64,000 bases of DNA from DASUPK01 sp963819715. GTDB taxonomy: Bacteria; Actinomycetota; Thermoleophilia; Solirubrobacterales; 70-9. Shown in pieces: positions 16,793 through 25,127 of this stretch. Below the pieces are notes generated by a model. It ran no database searches, was not told the origin of the DNA, and saw only the letters and a program-made list of their open reading frames with translations. Position 1 is the stretch's first letter. Every line of letters begins with the position of its first letter. Location of the stretch: contig CAWFXE010000002.1 in the NCBI GenBank assembly GCA_963819715.1, forward strand, positions 992,001-1,056,000, written 5' to 3'. A program made the translations under genes and the position numbers.

Positions 16793-17515
16793 ATGGGGGG
16801 CGTGGATGAGGTGCTGACCGTGCGCTGCGGGCTCCTCCCCTACGAGGAGGCCCTTCGCCTGCAGAAGCGGATCGAGGCCGCTCGTCAGGCTGGCGAGGTG
16901 CCCGACGTCCTGCTGTTGCTCGAGCACAACCCGGTCTACACCAAGGGACGCCGCACCCAGCCCGGCGAGCTCGCGATGGGCGAGGACTGGTACCGAATGC
17001 AGGGCATCGAGATCTGCGAGACCGACCGCGGCGGCGCGGTCACCTACCACGGGCCGGGCCAGCTCGTCGGCTATCCGATCGTCTCCCTGAAGCCGTACGG
17101 GGACAACGTCCAGGAGTACGTGCGGGGCCTCGAGGAGCTGATGGTCGGCTCACTCGGCGCGTACGGAGTGGATGCCGAGGTGATACAGGGCCTCACCGGC
17201 GTCTGGGTTGGCGGCGGCCCGCCGGAGGGCCGCAAGATCGGCTCGATCGGCGTGCACGTCAGCCGCGGCGTCACTACGCACGGCTTCGCCGTCAACGTCA
17301 ACAACGACCTGCAGCCGTTCGAGTGGGTCGTTCCCTGCGGTATCGAGGGGGTGAGGATGACCTCGCTTTGCCGCGAGTTCGGCTCGGAGGTCGACATGGG
17401 CGCCTGCATGGACGTCGTAACCGAGCGCTTCGGAGAGATCTACGGTCGGAAGCCGGTCGCCACCACCCCCGAGGCATTCGGCGAGCTGCTCGGCGAGCCG
17501 GCCTCGGTACGGTAG
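16793..17515 (+). CDS. lipB: Octanoyltransferase LipB
   Basis: Transfers octanoate from acyl carrier protein to lipoyl domains. 240 residues from ATG 16793; GTG 16802 is also plausible. Motifs are LLLEHNPVYTKGRRT, GGAVTYHGPGQLVGYPI, the lysine in GRKIGSIGVHVSRGVTTHGF and the cysteine in VPCGIEGVRMTSL, which form the Lys-Cys catalytic pair. It starts just after the MMPL stop and 5 bases separate it from lipA. Both E2 proteins encoded upstream are likely substrates. Confidence 0.93.
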   Translation: MGGVDEVLTVRCGLLPYEEALRLQKRIEAARQAGEVPDVLLLLEHNPVYTKGRRTQPGELAMGEDWYRMQGIEICETDRGGAVTYHGPGQLVGYPIVSLKPYGDNVQEYVRGLEELMVGSLGAYGVDAEVIQGLTGVWVGGGPPEGRKIGSIGVHVSRGVTTHGFAVNVNNDLQPFEWVVPCGIEGVRMTSLCREFGSEVDMGACMDVVTERFGEIYGRKPVATTPEAFGELLGEPASVR

Positions 17516-17520
17516 GTCCG

Positions 17521-18477
17521 ATGGCCGAATCGATCGCGGACCGCATCCACGTCACCCGCTCCCGGGCCAATCCCGGCGGGCACGTGACCGATGAGGAGGG
17601 CAAGGTCCCCTTCCGCTCGCGCAAGCCGCCGTGGCTCAAGGTTCCCGCCCCCGGCGGGCCCACCTACCGTCGCCTCAAGAAGTCGATCGAGGCCGACAAC
17701 CTCCACACCGTCTGCGAGGAGGCGAACTGCCCCAACGTCGGCGAGTGCTGGGAGCGCGGCACGGCCACCTTCATGATCCTCGGGGACGTCTGCACCCGCC
17801 GCTGCGGGTTCTGCAACGTCCAGACGGGCAAGCCGACCTGGAACGACCCGCTCGAGCCCCTCCGGGTCGCCAACCAAGTGAAGCGGATGGGCCTTCGTCA
17901 CGCGGTGATCACCTCGGTCGATCGCGACGATCTGCCCGACTACGGCGCCGGCGCCTTCGTCGGCGTGATCCGCTCCATCCGGCGGATGGCTCCCGGCTGC
18001 AAGGTCGAGGTCCTGACGCCGGACTTCCGGGGACAGGAGATGCCGCTCGCCAAGGTGATCGCCGAGCGGCCTGGCGTCTTCAACCACAACGTCGAGACCG
18101 TGCCGCGCCTCTACCCGATGGCCCGCCGCGGATCGGACTTCATGCGCTCAGCTCGCGTCCTGCGGATGGCGAAGGAGATGGGGGGCGATGAGGTGGTCAC
18201 CAAGTCCGGGCTGATGGTCGGGCTGGGCGAGGAGTTCGACGAGATGATCGAGGCCTTCTCCATCCTGCGGGACCACGGCGTCCAGGTGCTCACTGTCGGC
18301 CAGTACCTGCGCCCGACCGAGAAGCACCTGCCGGTGGACCGCTATTGGCACCCAGACGAGTTCGCGGTGCTCGAGAAGGCCGCATACGAGCTGGGGTTCG
18401 CATCGGTCGCCTCGGGCCCGCTGGTGCGCTCGAGCTACCACGCCGACGAGCAGCTGCCTGCCGCGGCCACCGCTTAA
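17521..18477 (+). CDS. lipA: Lipoyl synthase LipA
   Basis: Radical SAM enzyme that inserts two sulfurs into the octanoyl group. 318 residues. The auxiliary cluster motif CEEANCPNVGEC, the radical SAM motif CTRRCGFC and the C-terminal RSSYHA serine (ligand of the auxiliary cluster) are all present, as is VITSVDRDDLPDYGA. Length is normal for actinobacterial LipA. It is 5 bases after lipB, giving a lipB-lipA operon close to the two lipoate-dependent complexes. Confidence 0.96.
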   Translation: MAESIADRIHVTRSRANPGGHVTDEEGKVPFRSRKPPWLKVPAPGGPTYRRLKKSIEADNLHTVCEEANCPNVGECWERGTATFMILGDVCTRRCGFCNVQTGKPTWNDPLEPLRVANQVKRMGLRHAVITSVDRDDLPDYGAGAFVGVIRSIRRMAPGCKVEVLTPDFRGQEMPLAKVIAERPGVFNHNVETVPRLYPMARRGSDFMRSARVLRMAKEMGGDEVVTKSGLMVGLGEEFDEMIEAFSILRDHGVQVLTVGQYLRPTEKHLPVDRYWHPDEFAVLEKAAYELGFASVASGPLVRSSYHADEQLPAAATA

Positions 18478-18525
18478 CAAGCACCCTGTCGCATCCTTCC
18501 TTGCGGTTGCGTGTTTGGAGGTCCG

Positions 18526-18531
18526 TAGCCT
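18526..18531 (+). promoter_or_regulatory. Putative -10 box (TAGCCT) for leaderless start at 18539
   Basis: TAGCCT ends 7 bases before the ATG, the spacing expected when transcription starts at the start codon. TTGCGG at 18501-18506, 19 bases upstream, could be the -35 box. The same TANNNT arrangement precedes about ten genes in this window. Confidence 0.5.
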
Positions 18532-18538
18532 CGAATTC

Positions 18539-19738
18539 ATGGGTGCCCGCCTACGCACAAGAACGCTTGCGCTGATCGCCGGCGCCGCCCTGGTCGTCCT
18601 CGCGGCAGGGCCGCTCACCGGCGGGGCCTCTTCCCAGACGAGCGCCACCGACGCCGGCAAGAGCCCGCTCGCCGGGAACGGGATGTGGATCTGGTACCTG
18701 AGCCACTCGTCCCACGGCAAGCTCGGGAAGATCGCCAAGAAGGCGCACGCGCACGGCATCGACACGGTCTTGATCAAGTCGGGAGACGGGAAGACCTATT
18801 GGAACCAGTTCTCCCCGAAGGTCGTGAACGGGCTGCACGCCCGCGGGCTCGACGTCTGCGCCTGGCAGTTCATCTACGGCGACAAGCCCGGCAAGGAGGC
18901 GAAGGTCGGCGCAGCCGCGGTCGCGAAGGGAGCCGACTGCCTGGTCCTCGACGTCGAGGGACAGTACGAGGGCAAGTACCCGCAGGCCTCCTACTTCATG
19001 TCGAGCCTCCGTTCGATGGTCGGTCCGGACTACCCGCTCGGGCTCGCGAGCTTCCCCTACGTCGACTATCACCCGGCTCTGCCGTTCTCGGTCTTCCTCG
19101 GGCCGGGCGGCGCTCAGTTCAACATCCCGCAGCTCTACTGGAAGGACATCGGGACCACCGTCGACACCGGCTACATCCACACCTGGGTCTGGAACCGGAT
19201 CTACCAACGGCCGATTGACCCGCTCGGGCAGGTCTACAACAAGCCGAAGGCCGGTCAGATCAAGCGGTTCCGCGCCCTGGCCATGTCACACGGTTTCGAC
19301 GGAGTCAGCTGGTGGTCATGGCAGTCGGCGAGAAAGCGGCAATGGCGGGCGGTGGGACAGCCTGTGTCGCCGGCATCCAGCGGTCCCTATCCGAGCTATC
19401 CGTTCCTGCACCTCGGCTCCAAGGGGGATTTCGTCGCCTGGGCCCAGCAGCTGCTCGCCGGGGGCGGCTATGCCGTTCCGGTCAACGGCTACTTCCAGGC
19501 CCCGACCCAGGCGGCCGTCTTCGCCTTCCAGCGAGACCACGGTCTGCCGCAGACCGGCAATCTCGATGTGCCGACCTGGGGGCCCCTGCTGCAAAACCAG
19601 GCGCTCCCCGTTCGCTGGGTGAGCGGCGGGGGCGCCGTTCCCGCCAAGGCCTCCGGTCGCCGCGTTTTGCCGCCGCCGAAGTCGGCCAAGCTGCCGGCGG
19701 TCCGAGACGAGATCCCGCCGCCCGGCAAGCGGGACTAG
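18539..19738 (+). CDS. Secreted glycoside-hydrolase-like protein with peptidoglycan-binding domain
   Basis: 399 residues from ATG 18539. A signal peptide (RLRTRTLALIAGAALVVLAAG) is followed by a TIM-barrel-like region (GMWIWYLSHSSHGKLGKIAK, DTVLIKSGDG, CLVLDVEGQYEGK, FDGVSWWSWQSA). At about residues 285-350 lies a PG_binding_1 repeat (LGSKGDFVAWAQQLLAGGGY...GNLDVPTWGPLL). The tail is Pro/Lys-rich. The barrel resembles glycosidase-like or DUF1906-like lysozyme folds; DVEGQ could hold catalytic acids, which is inference. It probably acts on the cell wall. It carries its own putative promoter. Confidence 0.75.
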   Translation: MGARLRTRTLALIAGAALVVLAAGPLTGGASSQTSATDAGKSPLAGNGMWIWYLSHSSHGKLGKIAKKAHAHGIDTVLIKSGDGKTYWNQFSPKVVNGLHARGLDVCAWQFIYGDKPGKEAKVGAAAVAKGADCLVLDVEGQYEGKYPQASYFMSSLRSMVGPDYPLGLASFPYVDYHPALPFSVFLGPGGAQFNIPQLYWKDIGTTVDTGYIHTWVWNRIYQRPIDPLGQVYNKPKAGQIKRFRALAMSHGFDGVSWWSWQSARKRQWRAVGQPVSPASSGPYPSYPFLHLGSKGDFVAWAQQLLAGGGYAVPVNGYFQAPTQAAVFAFQRDHGLPQTGNLDVPTWGPLLQNQALPVRWVSGGGAVPAKASGRRVLPPPKSAKLPAVRDEIPPPGKRD

Positions 19739-19774
19739 GCGTTCTTCTCGACACGTAGGCTGTCGCAGCGCCCC

Positions 19775-20647
19775 GTGCTGCCGCTGAAGGACAACAACCC
19801 GACCTCGCGGTTCCCGATCGTGACGGTCGGGTTGATCGCGGTCTGTGTCGCCGTCTTTGCCTGGCAGCTCAACTTCCCGACCAACCAGCGCCTCAGCGAG
19901 GCCGGGTTCGGTCACGTGGATCAGAGCTCGCTCGAGTACGGGGCGATTCCGTACCGGATCACCCACACCAGCGTCGGGAAGTGCGACATCGGAGCGGTCA
20001 GCGAGTTCGCGCCCGGTCAGTTCGAGGCCGGGGTCGTCTGCCCGGGGACCAAGGACTACGAGGCGGCCGTCGCTCGCAGCCAGGCGAATCCCGGAGCAAA
20101 TCTGGGGCCGTTCCAGATCGACCAGAAGCCGTGGTGGGAGACCCTCTTCACGTCGATGTTCATGCACGGCGGGTGGCTGCACATCATCGGGAACATGCTG
20201 TTCCTGTGGGTTTTCGGCAACAACGTCGAGGAGAAGATGGGCCGGTTGAAGTTCCTGCTCTTCTACGTGCTCGCGGGGCTGATCGCCGTCTACACGCAGG
20301 CTCTGATCGATCCGAGCTCGACGGCGCCGACGATCGGAGCCAGCGGGGCCATCGCTGGGGTGCTTGGCGCGTATGCGCTCCTCTTCCCGCGGGCCAGGGT
20401 GCTGACCCTCATCTTCATCATCTTCTTCGTCACCCTGGTGGAGATACCGGCGTTGATCCTGCTCGCCCTCTGGTTCATCCTGCAGTTCGTTCCAGCGCTG
20501 GGGCAGGTCGCGGTCGGCTCGGGTGGCGATCAGGGAGTCGCCTACTTCGCGCATGTGGGCGGATTCGTCTTCGGTCTGGCCGTGGCGGGGACGATGCTGG
20601 CCGTGACGCGAAGACGCCGACCCGAACCGCGCTTACCCGTCTACTGA
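19775..20647 (+). CDS. Rhomboid family intramembrane serine protease
   Basis: 290 residues from GTG 19775 (MLPLKDNNPTSRFPIVTVGLI, the typical rhomboid opening). Helices include LFTSMFMHGGWLHIIGNMLFLWVFGNNVEE, the catalytic serine in GASGAIAGVLGAYALLFPRAR and the catalytic histidine in YFAHVGGFVFGL. Six or seven membrane segments. An unusually long loop (about residues 40-110) with two cysteines separates helix 1 from helix 2. Substrates unknown. TAGGCT (19756-19761) is a possible -10 box. Confidence 0.92.
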   Translation: MLPLKDNNPTSRFPIVTVGLIAVCVAVFAWQLNFPTNQRLSEAGFGHVDQSSLEYGAIPYRITHTSVGKCDIGAVSEFAPGQFEAGVVCPGTKDYEAAVARSQANPGANLGPFQIDQKPWWETLFTSMFMHGGWLHIIGNMLFLWVFGNNVEEKMGRLKFLLFYVLAGLIAVYTQALIDPSSTAPTIGASGAIAGVLGAYALLFPRARVLTLIFIIFFVTLVEIPALILLALWFILQFVPALGQVAVGSGGDQGVAYFAHVGGFVFGLAVAGTMLAVTRRRRPEPRLPVY

Positions 20648-20653
20648 GCGAAA

Positions 20654-20869
20654 TTGGACCCCGACCTCCGGACTGCGCTGCTGCTGCTGGGCCTGATCTT
20701 CTGCGGCTTCTTCGCCGTGATCACGATCTACGTAGTCGTCGACGTCGGGCTCCACCTGAGGACGTACGGCGACATCGGGGCCATCGCGCTCTACGGAGTG
20801 TCGCTCGGGATCGTCGGGATGATCGCCGCCGGCTTGATCGGGGCTCTGCGGAATCCGCCCGATGATTAA
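20654..20869 (+). CDS. Small two-helix membrane protein
   Basis: 71 residues from TTG 20654, with two hydrophobic segments (about residues 6-32 and 42-64) and a charged tail RNPPDD. No family was recognised. It starts 6 bases after the rhomboid stop and overlaps the next start (20862) by 8 bases, which supports it as a real gene in this operon. It could be an accessory of either neighbour, but nothing shows this directly. Confidence 0.6.
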   Translation: MDPDLRTALLLLGLIFCGFFAVITIYVVVDVGLHLRTYGDIGAIALYGVSLGIVGMIAAGLIGALRNPPDD

Positions 20870-21941
20870 GCGGATCGCGATCGGCGCCGGAGTTGTCCTG
20901 TTGCTTGGCGTGACCGCCGTGGTCGCCGTCGCGATCTGGCCTGAGCGAGTCGGTAAGGATGAGTCGACCTCGACCAACGAGCGCAACAGCGTGGTTCTCG
21001 ACGACGCCGGGGGCGGCAGGTCGCGCAAGAACACGCAACAGGCTCCGGCGGTGACCGTGCCGCCCGACATCACCAGGACGATCGCAATCTCTCGCTTCGG
21101 GCTGCTGCCGGTGACCGGGCCGCTGCCCGTGCGCTACCGCTTCAAGCATCCGCCGGTGGCGGGAATCCTGTTCGACGTGAAGACCGGGGCCGTGCTCTGG
21201 CAGCGGAATCCGCGGCTCGAGCACCCGATCGCGAGCCTGACGAAGATGATGACCGCGCTGATGGTCGCGGACTCGGACCGCCCCAGCGAGCAGGTGAGGG
21301 TGAGCCGGAAGGCGGCGCGGACGCCGGGGTCGGCGACCGGTCTGCTGCCGCACGGAAAGAAGGTGCCGCTCGAGCCGCTGCTCCAGGCGCTGATCATGAT
21401 CTCGGCCAACGACGCGGCGGTGGCTCTCGCCGAGCACGATGGCGGGACGGTGACGCGATTCGTCAAGAAGATGAACCGGGAGGCCGAGTCGCTGGGGCTC
21501 GACTGCACGCACTACTCCACGCCGAACGGGCTGCGCGACCGCAACAACTACTCGTGCCCAGTCGACCTCGCGGAGTTGGCCCGGGCCGACCTCGCGAATC
21601 GGCGGATCGCCCAGATCGCACGGACCCGTTACGCCAAACCGCACTTCCCGATCAAGGGCAACCACCTCTACCTCTCCAACAACCACTACTTCCTACAGCG
21701 GGGGCTCGCGGGCCTGCCCCAGGCGGAGGTCACGGGACTGAAGACGGGCTTCACGGACCCGGCGGGTCGCTGCTACGTGACGACGGCGCGGGTCGACGGC
21801 CATCAGCTCGGGGTCGTGCTGATCCACTCTCCCGACCCGATCACGCAGGTGCCGGCGCTGCTGCGGGCAGGGTTCGAGGAGGAGGGAGCGGTTGCCCTTG
21901 AACCGGCGGCGCCCAAGGCCAAAGCGCCGCCGGACGACTAG
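20862..21941 (+). CDS. D-alanyl-D-alanine carboxypeptidase (PBP5-type, S11 family)
   Basis: 359 residues. An N-terminal membrane anchor or signal (IAIGAGVVLLLGVTAVVAVAIW) is followed by a Ser/Thr/Asn-rich linker. The penicillin-binding motifs are in order: SxxK in IASLTKMMTALMVAD, SxN in MISANDAAVALAEHDGG and KTG in VTGLKTGFTDPAGRC. It trims the terminal D-Ala of peptidoglycan stem peptides outside the membrane. The C-terminus is a short Ala/Pro/Lys tail, without the amphipathic anchor helix of classical PBP5. Confidence 0.9.
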   Translation: MIKRIAIGAGVVLLLGVTAVVAVAIWPERVGKDESTSTNERNSVVLDDAGGGRSRKNTQQAPAVTVPPDITRTIAISRFGLLPVTGPLPVRYRFKHPPVAGILFDVKTGAVLWQRNPRLEHPIASLTKMMTALMVADSDRPSEQVRVSRKAARTPGSATGLLPHGKKVPLEPLLQALIMISANDAAVALAEHDGGTVTRFVKKMNREAESLGLDCTHYSTPNGLRDRNNYSCPVDLAELARADLANRRIAQIARTRYAKPHFPIKGNHLYLSNNHYFLQRGLAGLPQAEVTGLKTGFTDPAGRCYVTTARVDGHQLGVVLIHSPDPITQVPALLRAGFEEEGAVALEPAAPKAKAPPDD

Positions 21942-21949
21942 GCGGCAGG

Positions 21950-22825
21950 ATGCGATGGCGCCGGCCAAGCGGTCCTATCGCCGGGTGCGTGGCCGTTTGC
22001 GCCTTCATCCTTGCCGTCGCGGTCGCAGACCTGGTCCACACGGAGTCGCGGCTGCCCGACGTCCCCTCCCGCCAGTGCCAACCCGACCAGGCGAGCTGCT
22101 TCAACGCCGAGCTCAGCGAGAGCGTGGCGCGGGAGCGAGCGGCGGTGCCGCTCCAGCGCGAATACGACTCGCGCGCCTGGCTCTACGCCTTCGCGATTCT
22201 CGCCGCGATCGCCGTCGGTACCGCGTGGAGCCTGCGGGCGAATCCGCGAACCGAGTGGCTGCGGATCTTCACCAATCTCGGAGTGATCAGCGTCTGGCTC
22301 GGGATCGGAGTGATCGTGATCCTGGTGGCGACCGACGAGGATGCCGTTGCGCCTCGGGCGGCGCCGATACTGATGCTGCCGGTCGCGCTGCTCGTGGCGG
22401 CGGCCGCCGGGACGCTGATCGGCCGCTCAGAGGGGTGGGCTGTGCGGAGCCAGGCGGATCAGATCCGGGAGCGGGTCCTCCAAATCGGCAAGCTGGCGAT
22501 CCACGTCGGGACGGTGGGCGAGGTCAGGCGATCCAGGATGGAGGAGCTGGCCCGGTGGCTGGCGGACGCGGCCCTTGTCCTGACCGCGGTGACCTGCGTG
22601 CTCGCGCTCGCCTTCATTCTCGCCCAGCCCGGGTGCGAGACCGGCGGCGGGCCGCCGCGGTGGACCGACCCGATCGACTCCCTAGCGGCGGTCGCCGCAG
22701 TTGCCGGGGTGGCCGCCGGGATCGGCGCCCTGATCCTGCGGAGGTGGATCGCCGCCCTGATCAGCCTGATCGGCTGCCCGGTCGCGCTGCTCCTGGTTCT
22801 GCTGAGCACCTGCGCGTTCGCCTGA
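21950..22825 (+). CDS. Polytopic membrane protein of unknown function
   Basis: 291 residues. A first hydrophobic segment (IAGCVAVCAFILAVAVADLV) is followed by an exterior loop with two cysteines (SRQCQPDQASC). Further segments lie at about 75-92, 105-122, 130-150, 205-225, 238-258 and 262-285. A cytoplasmic helix-rich stretch (RSQADQIRERVLQIGKLAIHVGTVGEVRRSRMEELARW) lies between them. No known motif. It starts 8 bases after the carboxypeptidase stop with GGCAGG before the ATG, so it is probably in that operon. Confidence 0.65.
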   Translation: MRWRRPSGPIAGCVAVCAFILAVAVADLVHTESRLPDVPSRQCQPDQASCFNAELSESVARERAAVPLQREYDSRAWLYAFAILAAIAVGTAWSLRANPRTEWLRIFTNLGVISVWLGIGVIVILVATDEDAVAPRAAPILMLPVALLVAAAAGTLIGRSEGWAVRSQADQIRERVLQIGKLAIHVGTVGEVRRSRMEELARWLADAALVLTAVTCVLALAFILAQPGCETGGGPPRWTDPIDSLAAVAAVAGVAAGIGALILRRWIAALISLIGCPVALLLVLLSTCAFA

Positions 22826-22842
22826 TCTCCCACATTTCCCCT

Positions 22843-22870
22843 TTGCGAACAGCCGTCGCGGGTATATGAA
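22843..22870 (+). promoter_or_regulatory. Putative promoter before the gene at 22879
   Basis: TTGCGA (22843-22848), a 16-base spacer and TATGAA (22865-22870) resemble a sigma-70-type promoter. The -10 ends 8 bases before ATG 22879, again placing the transcription start at or very near the start codon. Confidence 0.5.
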
Positions 22871-22878
22871 TTCGAGCC

Positions 22879-23403
22879 ATGATCGGTTCGCTCTACACCC
22901 TGGCCGTTGAGACCGGTCCGCAGGGCCATCAGAGTGCAAGCCTGGGGGTATCCGTCGAGATCGTCGGAGCCGCCGTCTTGGCCTGTGCGCTGCTGACGGC
23001 GACCGTGCTGCTCCTTTCTCGCTACCGAAGTCGGCGCGATGCGATGGCGGTGAAGGAGTCGAAGGCGCGGGAGCGCATGCAGGAGCTCTGCCCGGACGGC
23101 TGGACGGCGCGGATAGTGCTCTACGGCGAGGGGGCGCCGCTGCCGGACGACGCCCCCTCCGGTGAAAGGAAGGTCTGCGTCGAATGGGCGGAGTACGAGC
23201 ACGACGCGGCGGGGCACACCGACGTCGCCGTGGCGCGCCGCATGTGGTCTAGGACGATCACGGGCGCGCTGCGGGGCATGCTCGCCGACCGCGAGCTCGA
23301 TCTGGAGCTGGAGAGGATCGAGCAGAAGGTGATCGGGGAGAGCTCCGAGGGCGGTGGGACCGGTCCCCCGGCGACTGGTCCGCAAGCCGGCCCGACGCGC
23401 TAG
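22879..23403 (+). CDS. Single-pass membrane protein of unknown function
   Basis: 174 residues. One hydrophobic segment (IVGAAVLACALLTATVLLLS, about residues 30-50) is followed by a positive stretch (RYRSRRDAMAVKESKARERM). The soluble domain of about 110 residues (WTARIVLYGEGAPLPDDAPS, VCVEWAEYEHDAAGHTDVAV, RRMWSRTITGALRGMLADRE) looks folded and cytoplasmic by charge distribution. No family was recognised. It has its own putative promoter. The roughly 260 bases between it and the tRNA hold nothing recognisable. Confidence 0.6.
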   Translation: MIGSLYTLAVETGPQGHQSASLGVSVEIVGAAVLACALLTATVLLLSRYRSRRDAMAVKESKARERMQELCPDGWTARIVLYGEGAPLPDDAPSGERKVCVEWAEYEHDAAGHTDVAVARRMWSRTITGALRGMLADRELDLELERIEQKVIGESSEGGGTGPPATGPQAGPTR

Positions 23404-23662
23404 CTCTGCGCGGCATCTCGTCGCAAGTCGTCACATTTGAAGCACCCAGGCCACGGCTCTTCCTCCCGTGCGGAGAGGACCACGATTCGATCTGATCCTA
23501 TGTCGAGACGACAAGCTGGACCGCGGAAACCGTTGACTGGATCGCCGTCTTCGACAGGACGATCAGGTTTCCATCTGAGATTGACGGAACCTCTGAATTG
23601 CCAGCGCCTTGGCATTCGCTACGCCAGCGACTACCTCGACCCAGAAATCAAACGCCCAACAA

Positions 23663-23735
23663 TGGAGCCAGCGGGGCTCGAACCCGCGCCCTCGGCGTTG
23701 CAAACGCCGCGCTCTCCCAACTGAGCTATGGCCCC
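23663..23735 (-). tRNA. tRNA-Ala (anticodon TGC)
   Basis: A 73-base cloverleaf on the minus strand: acceptor GGGGCCA/TGGCTCC with discriminator A, D-arm GCTCAGTTGGGAGAGC, anticodon arm CGGCG-TTTGCAA-CGCCG (anticodon TGC) and T-arm GCGGGTTCGAGCCCCGC. CCA is not encoded. TACAAT on the minus strand (23748-23753) is a good -10 box upstream. Confidence 0.97.
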
Positions 23736-23824
23736 GTGGGGGGTCGATTGTAGGACGGCCACGCGCAACCCCCTGAAAGCCGCTGTGAGAGACTGGCCTG
23801 ACTGGCGCAAGAGCAGAATGGTTG

Positions 23825-25123
23825 ATGGCAACTAGGCCCAAGGAACCTGAGTCGGGAGAGGCAGCGGCGACGACCACGTCGCACGCAGAGGTCTCCAACC
23901 TCGACATCGTCCGCTTCTACTTCGACCGCGCGGTCGAGCGCCTCGAGCTGGCCGACGACATCCGCACGGTCTTCTGGACCTCGTACCGCGAGGTGACCGT
24001 CCAGATCCCCGTGAAGCTCTCCGACGGCAAGGTCCACACCTTCTCCGGCTACCGGATCCAGCACAACGGAGCGCGCGGCCCGTACAAGGGCGGGATCAGA
24101 TACCACCCCGAGGTCAACGTCGACGAGGTCCGCGCCCTCGCCTCGCTGATGACCTGGAAGACGGCCGTCGCCAACATCCCCTTCGGCGGCGCCAAGGGCG
24201 GGATCAACGTCCCCGCCGGCAAGCTCGACCGCTCCGAGCTGCAGGCGATCACCCGCTCGTTCATGGACAAGATCCAGAAGGTTCTCGGGCCGACCCGCGA
24301 CATCCCCGCGCCGGATGTCGGCACCAATGCCCAGGTGATGGCCTGGATGATGGACGAGTACGGCAAGCTCCACGGCCACACGCCGGCGATCTGCACCGGC
24401 AAGCCGATCGCGCTGGAGGGCTCCTACGGGCGCGAGCAGGCCACCGGCCGCGGCTGCATCTACATGTTCCGCGAGGCGGCCCCCCAGATCGGCCTCACCC
24501 CGGCCGACAGCACCTTCGTCGTCCAGGGATACGGCAACGTCGGCTCCTGGGCCGCCCGCATCCTCCAGCAGCTCGGCGCCACGATGATCGGCACGTCCGA
24601 CGCGACGGGCGCAATTCACAGTGAGAACGGAATCGACGCCGACGATCTCGCGGCCCATATGCGCGAGGGCGGCACCCTCACCGAGTTCCCCGGAGTCGAG
24701 GTGATCAGCCCCGACGACCTGCTCGCCATCGAGTGCGACGTCCTCATCCCCGCGGCGCTCGGCGGCATGATCCACGAGGGCAACGCCGACCGGATCAACA
24801 CCAAGATGATCATCGAGGGCGCCAACAGCCCCACCACTCCGGCCGCCGACCAGATCCTCCACGAGAAGGGCGTCCACATCGTCCCGGACGTGATGGCCAA
24901 CGCCGGCGGCGTCGTCTGCTCCTACTTCGAGTGGGTCCAGAACCTCCAGCACTTCCGCTGGTCAGAGCGCGAGGTCAACGACAAGCTCGGCGGGATCATG
25001 CGCCGCGCCTACCGCGAAGTCTCGGCCCGCGCGAAGGGGGAGCGTCTCTCGCTGCGAGAGGCCGCCTATCTGGTCGGAATCGAGAGGGTGGTCGAGGCGA
25101 GCCGCACCCGCGGCTACGTCTGA
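23825..25123 (+). CDS. gdhA: Glutamate dehydrogenase
   Basis: 432 residues from ATG 23825. Substrate site: GYRIQHNGARGPYKGGIRYH, the catalytic lysine in MTWKTAVANIPFGGAKGGI, and DIPAPDVGTNAQVMAWMMDEY. Cofactor domain: VVQGYGNVGSWAARIL. Length and motifs fit the hexameric family I. It interconverts glutamate and 2-oxoglutarate plus ammonium. Gly-x-Gly-x-x-Gly followed by no obvious phosphate-binding Arg could mean NAD preference, which is uncertain. Its stop is 4 bases from the stop of the convergent gene, with the dyad GACGACT-C-AGTCGTC across the gap. Confidence 0.95.
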   Translation: MATRPKEPESGEAAATTTSHAEVSNLDIVRFYFDRAVERLELADDIRTVFWTSYREVTVQIPVKLSDGKVHTFSGYRIQHNGARGPYKGGIRYHPEVNVDEVRALASLMTWKTAVANIPFGGAKGGINVPAGKLDRSELQAITRSFMDKIQKVLGPTRDIPAPDVGTNAQVMAWMMDEYGKLHGHTPAICTGKPIALEGSYGREQATGRGCIYMFREAAPQIGLTPADSTFVVQGYGNVGSWAARILQQLGATMIGTSDATGAIHSENGIDADDLAAHMREGGTLTEFPGVEVISPDDLLAIECDVLIPAALGGMIHEGNADRINTKMIIEGANSPTTPAADQILHEKGVHIVPDVMANAGGVVCSYFEWVQNLQHFRWSEREVNDKLGGIMRRAYREVSARAKGERLSLREAAYLVGIERVVEASRTRGYV

Positions 25124-25127
25124 CGAC

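Noticed and set aside
23404..23662. A small gene upstream of tRNA-Ala(TGC)
   Set aside because: Open frames exist but run through the tRNA itself and show no codon bias, start signal or recognisable domain.
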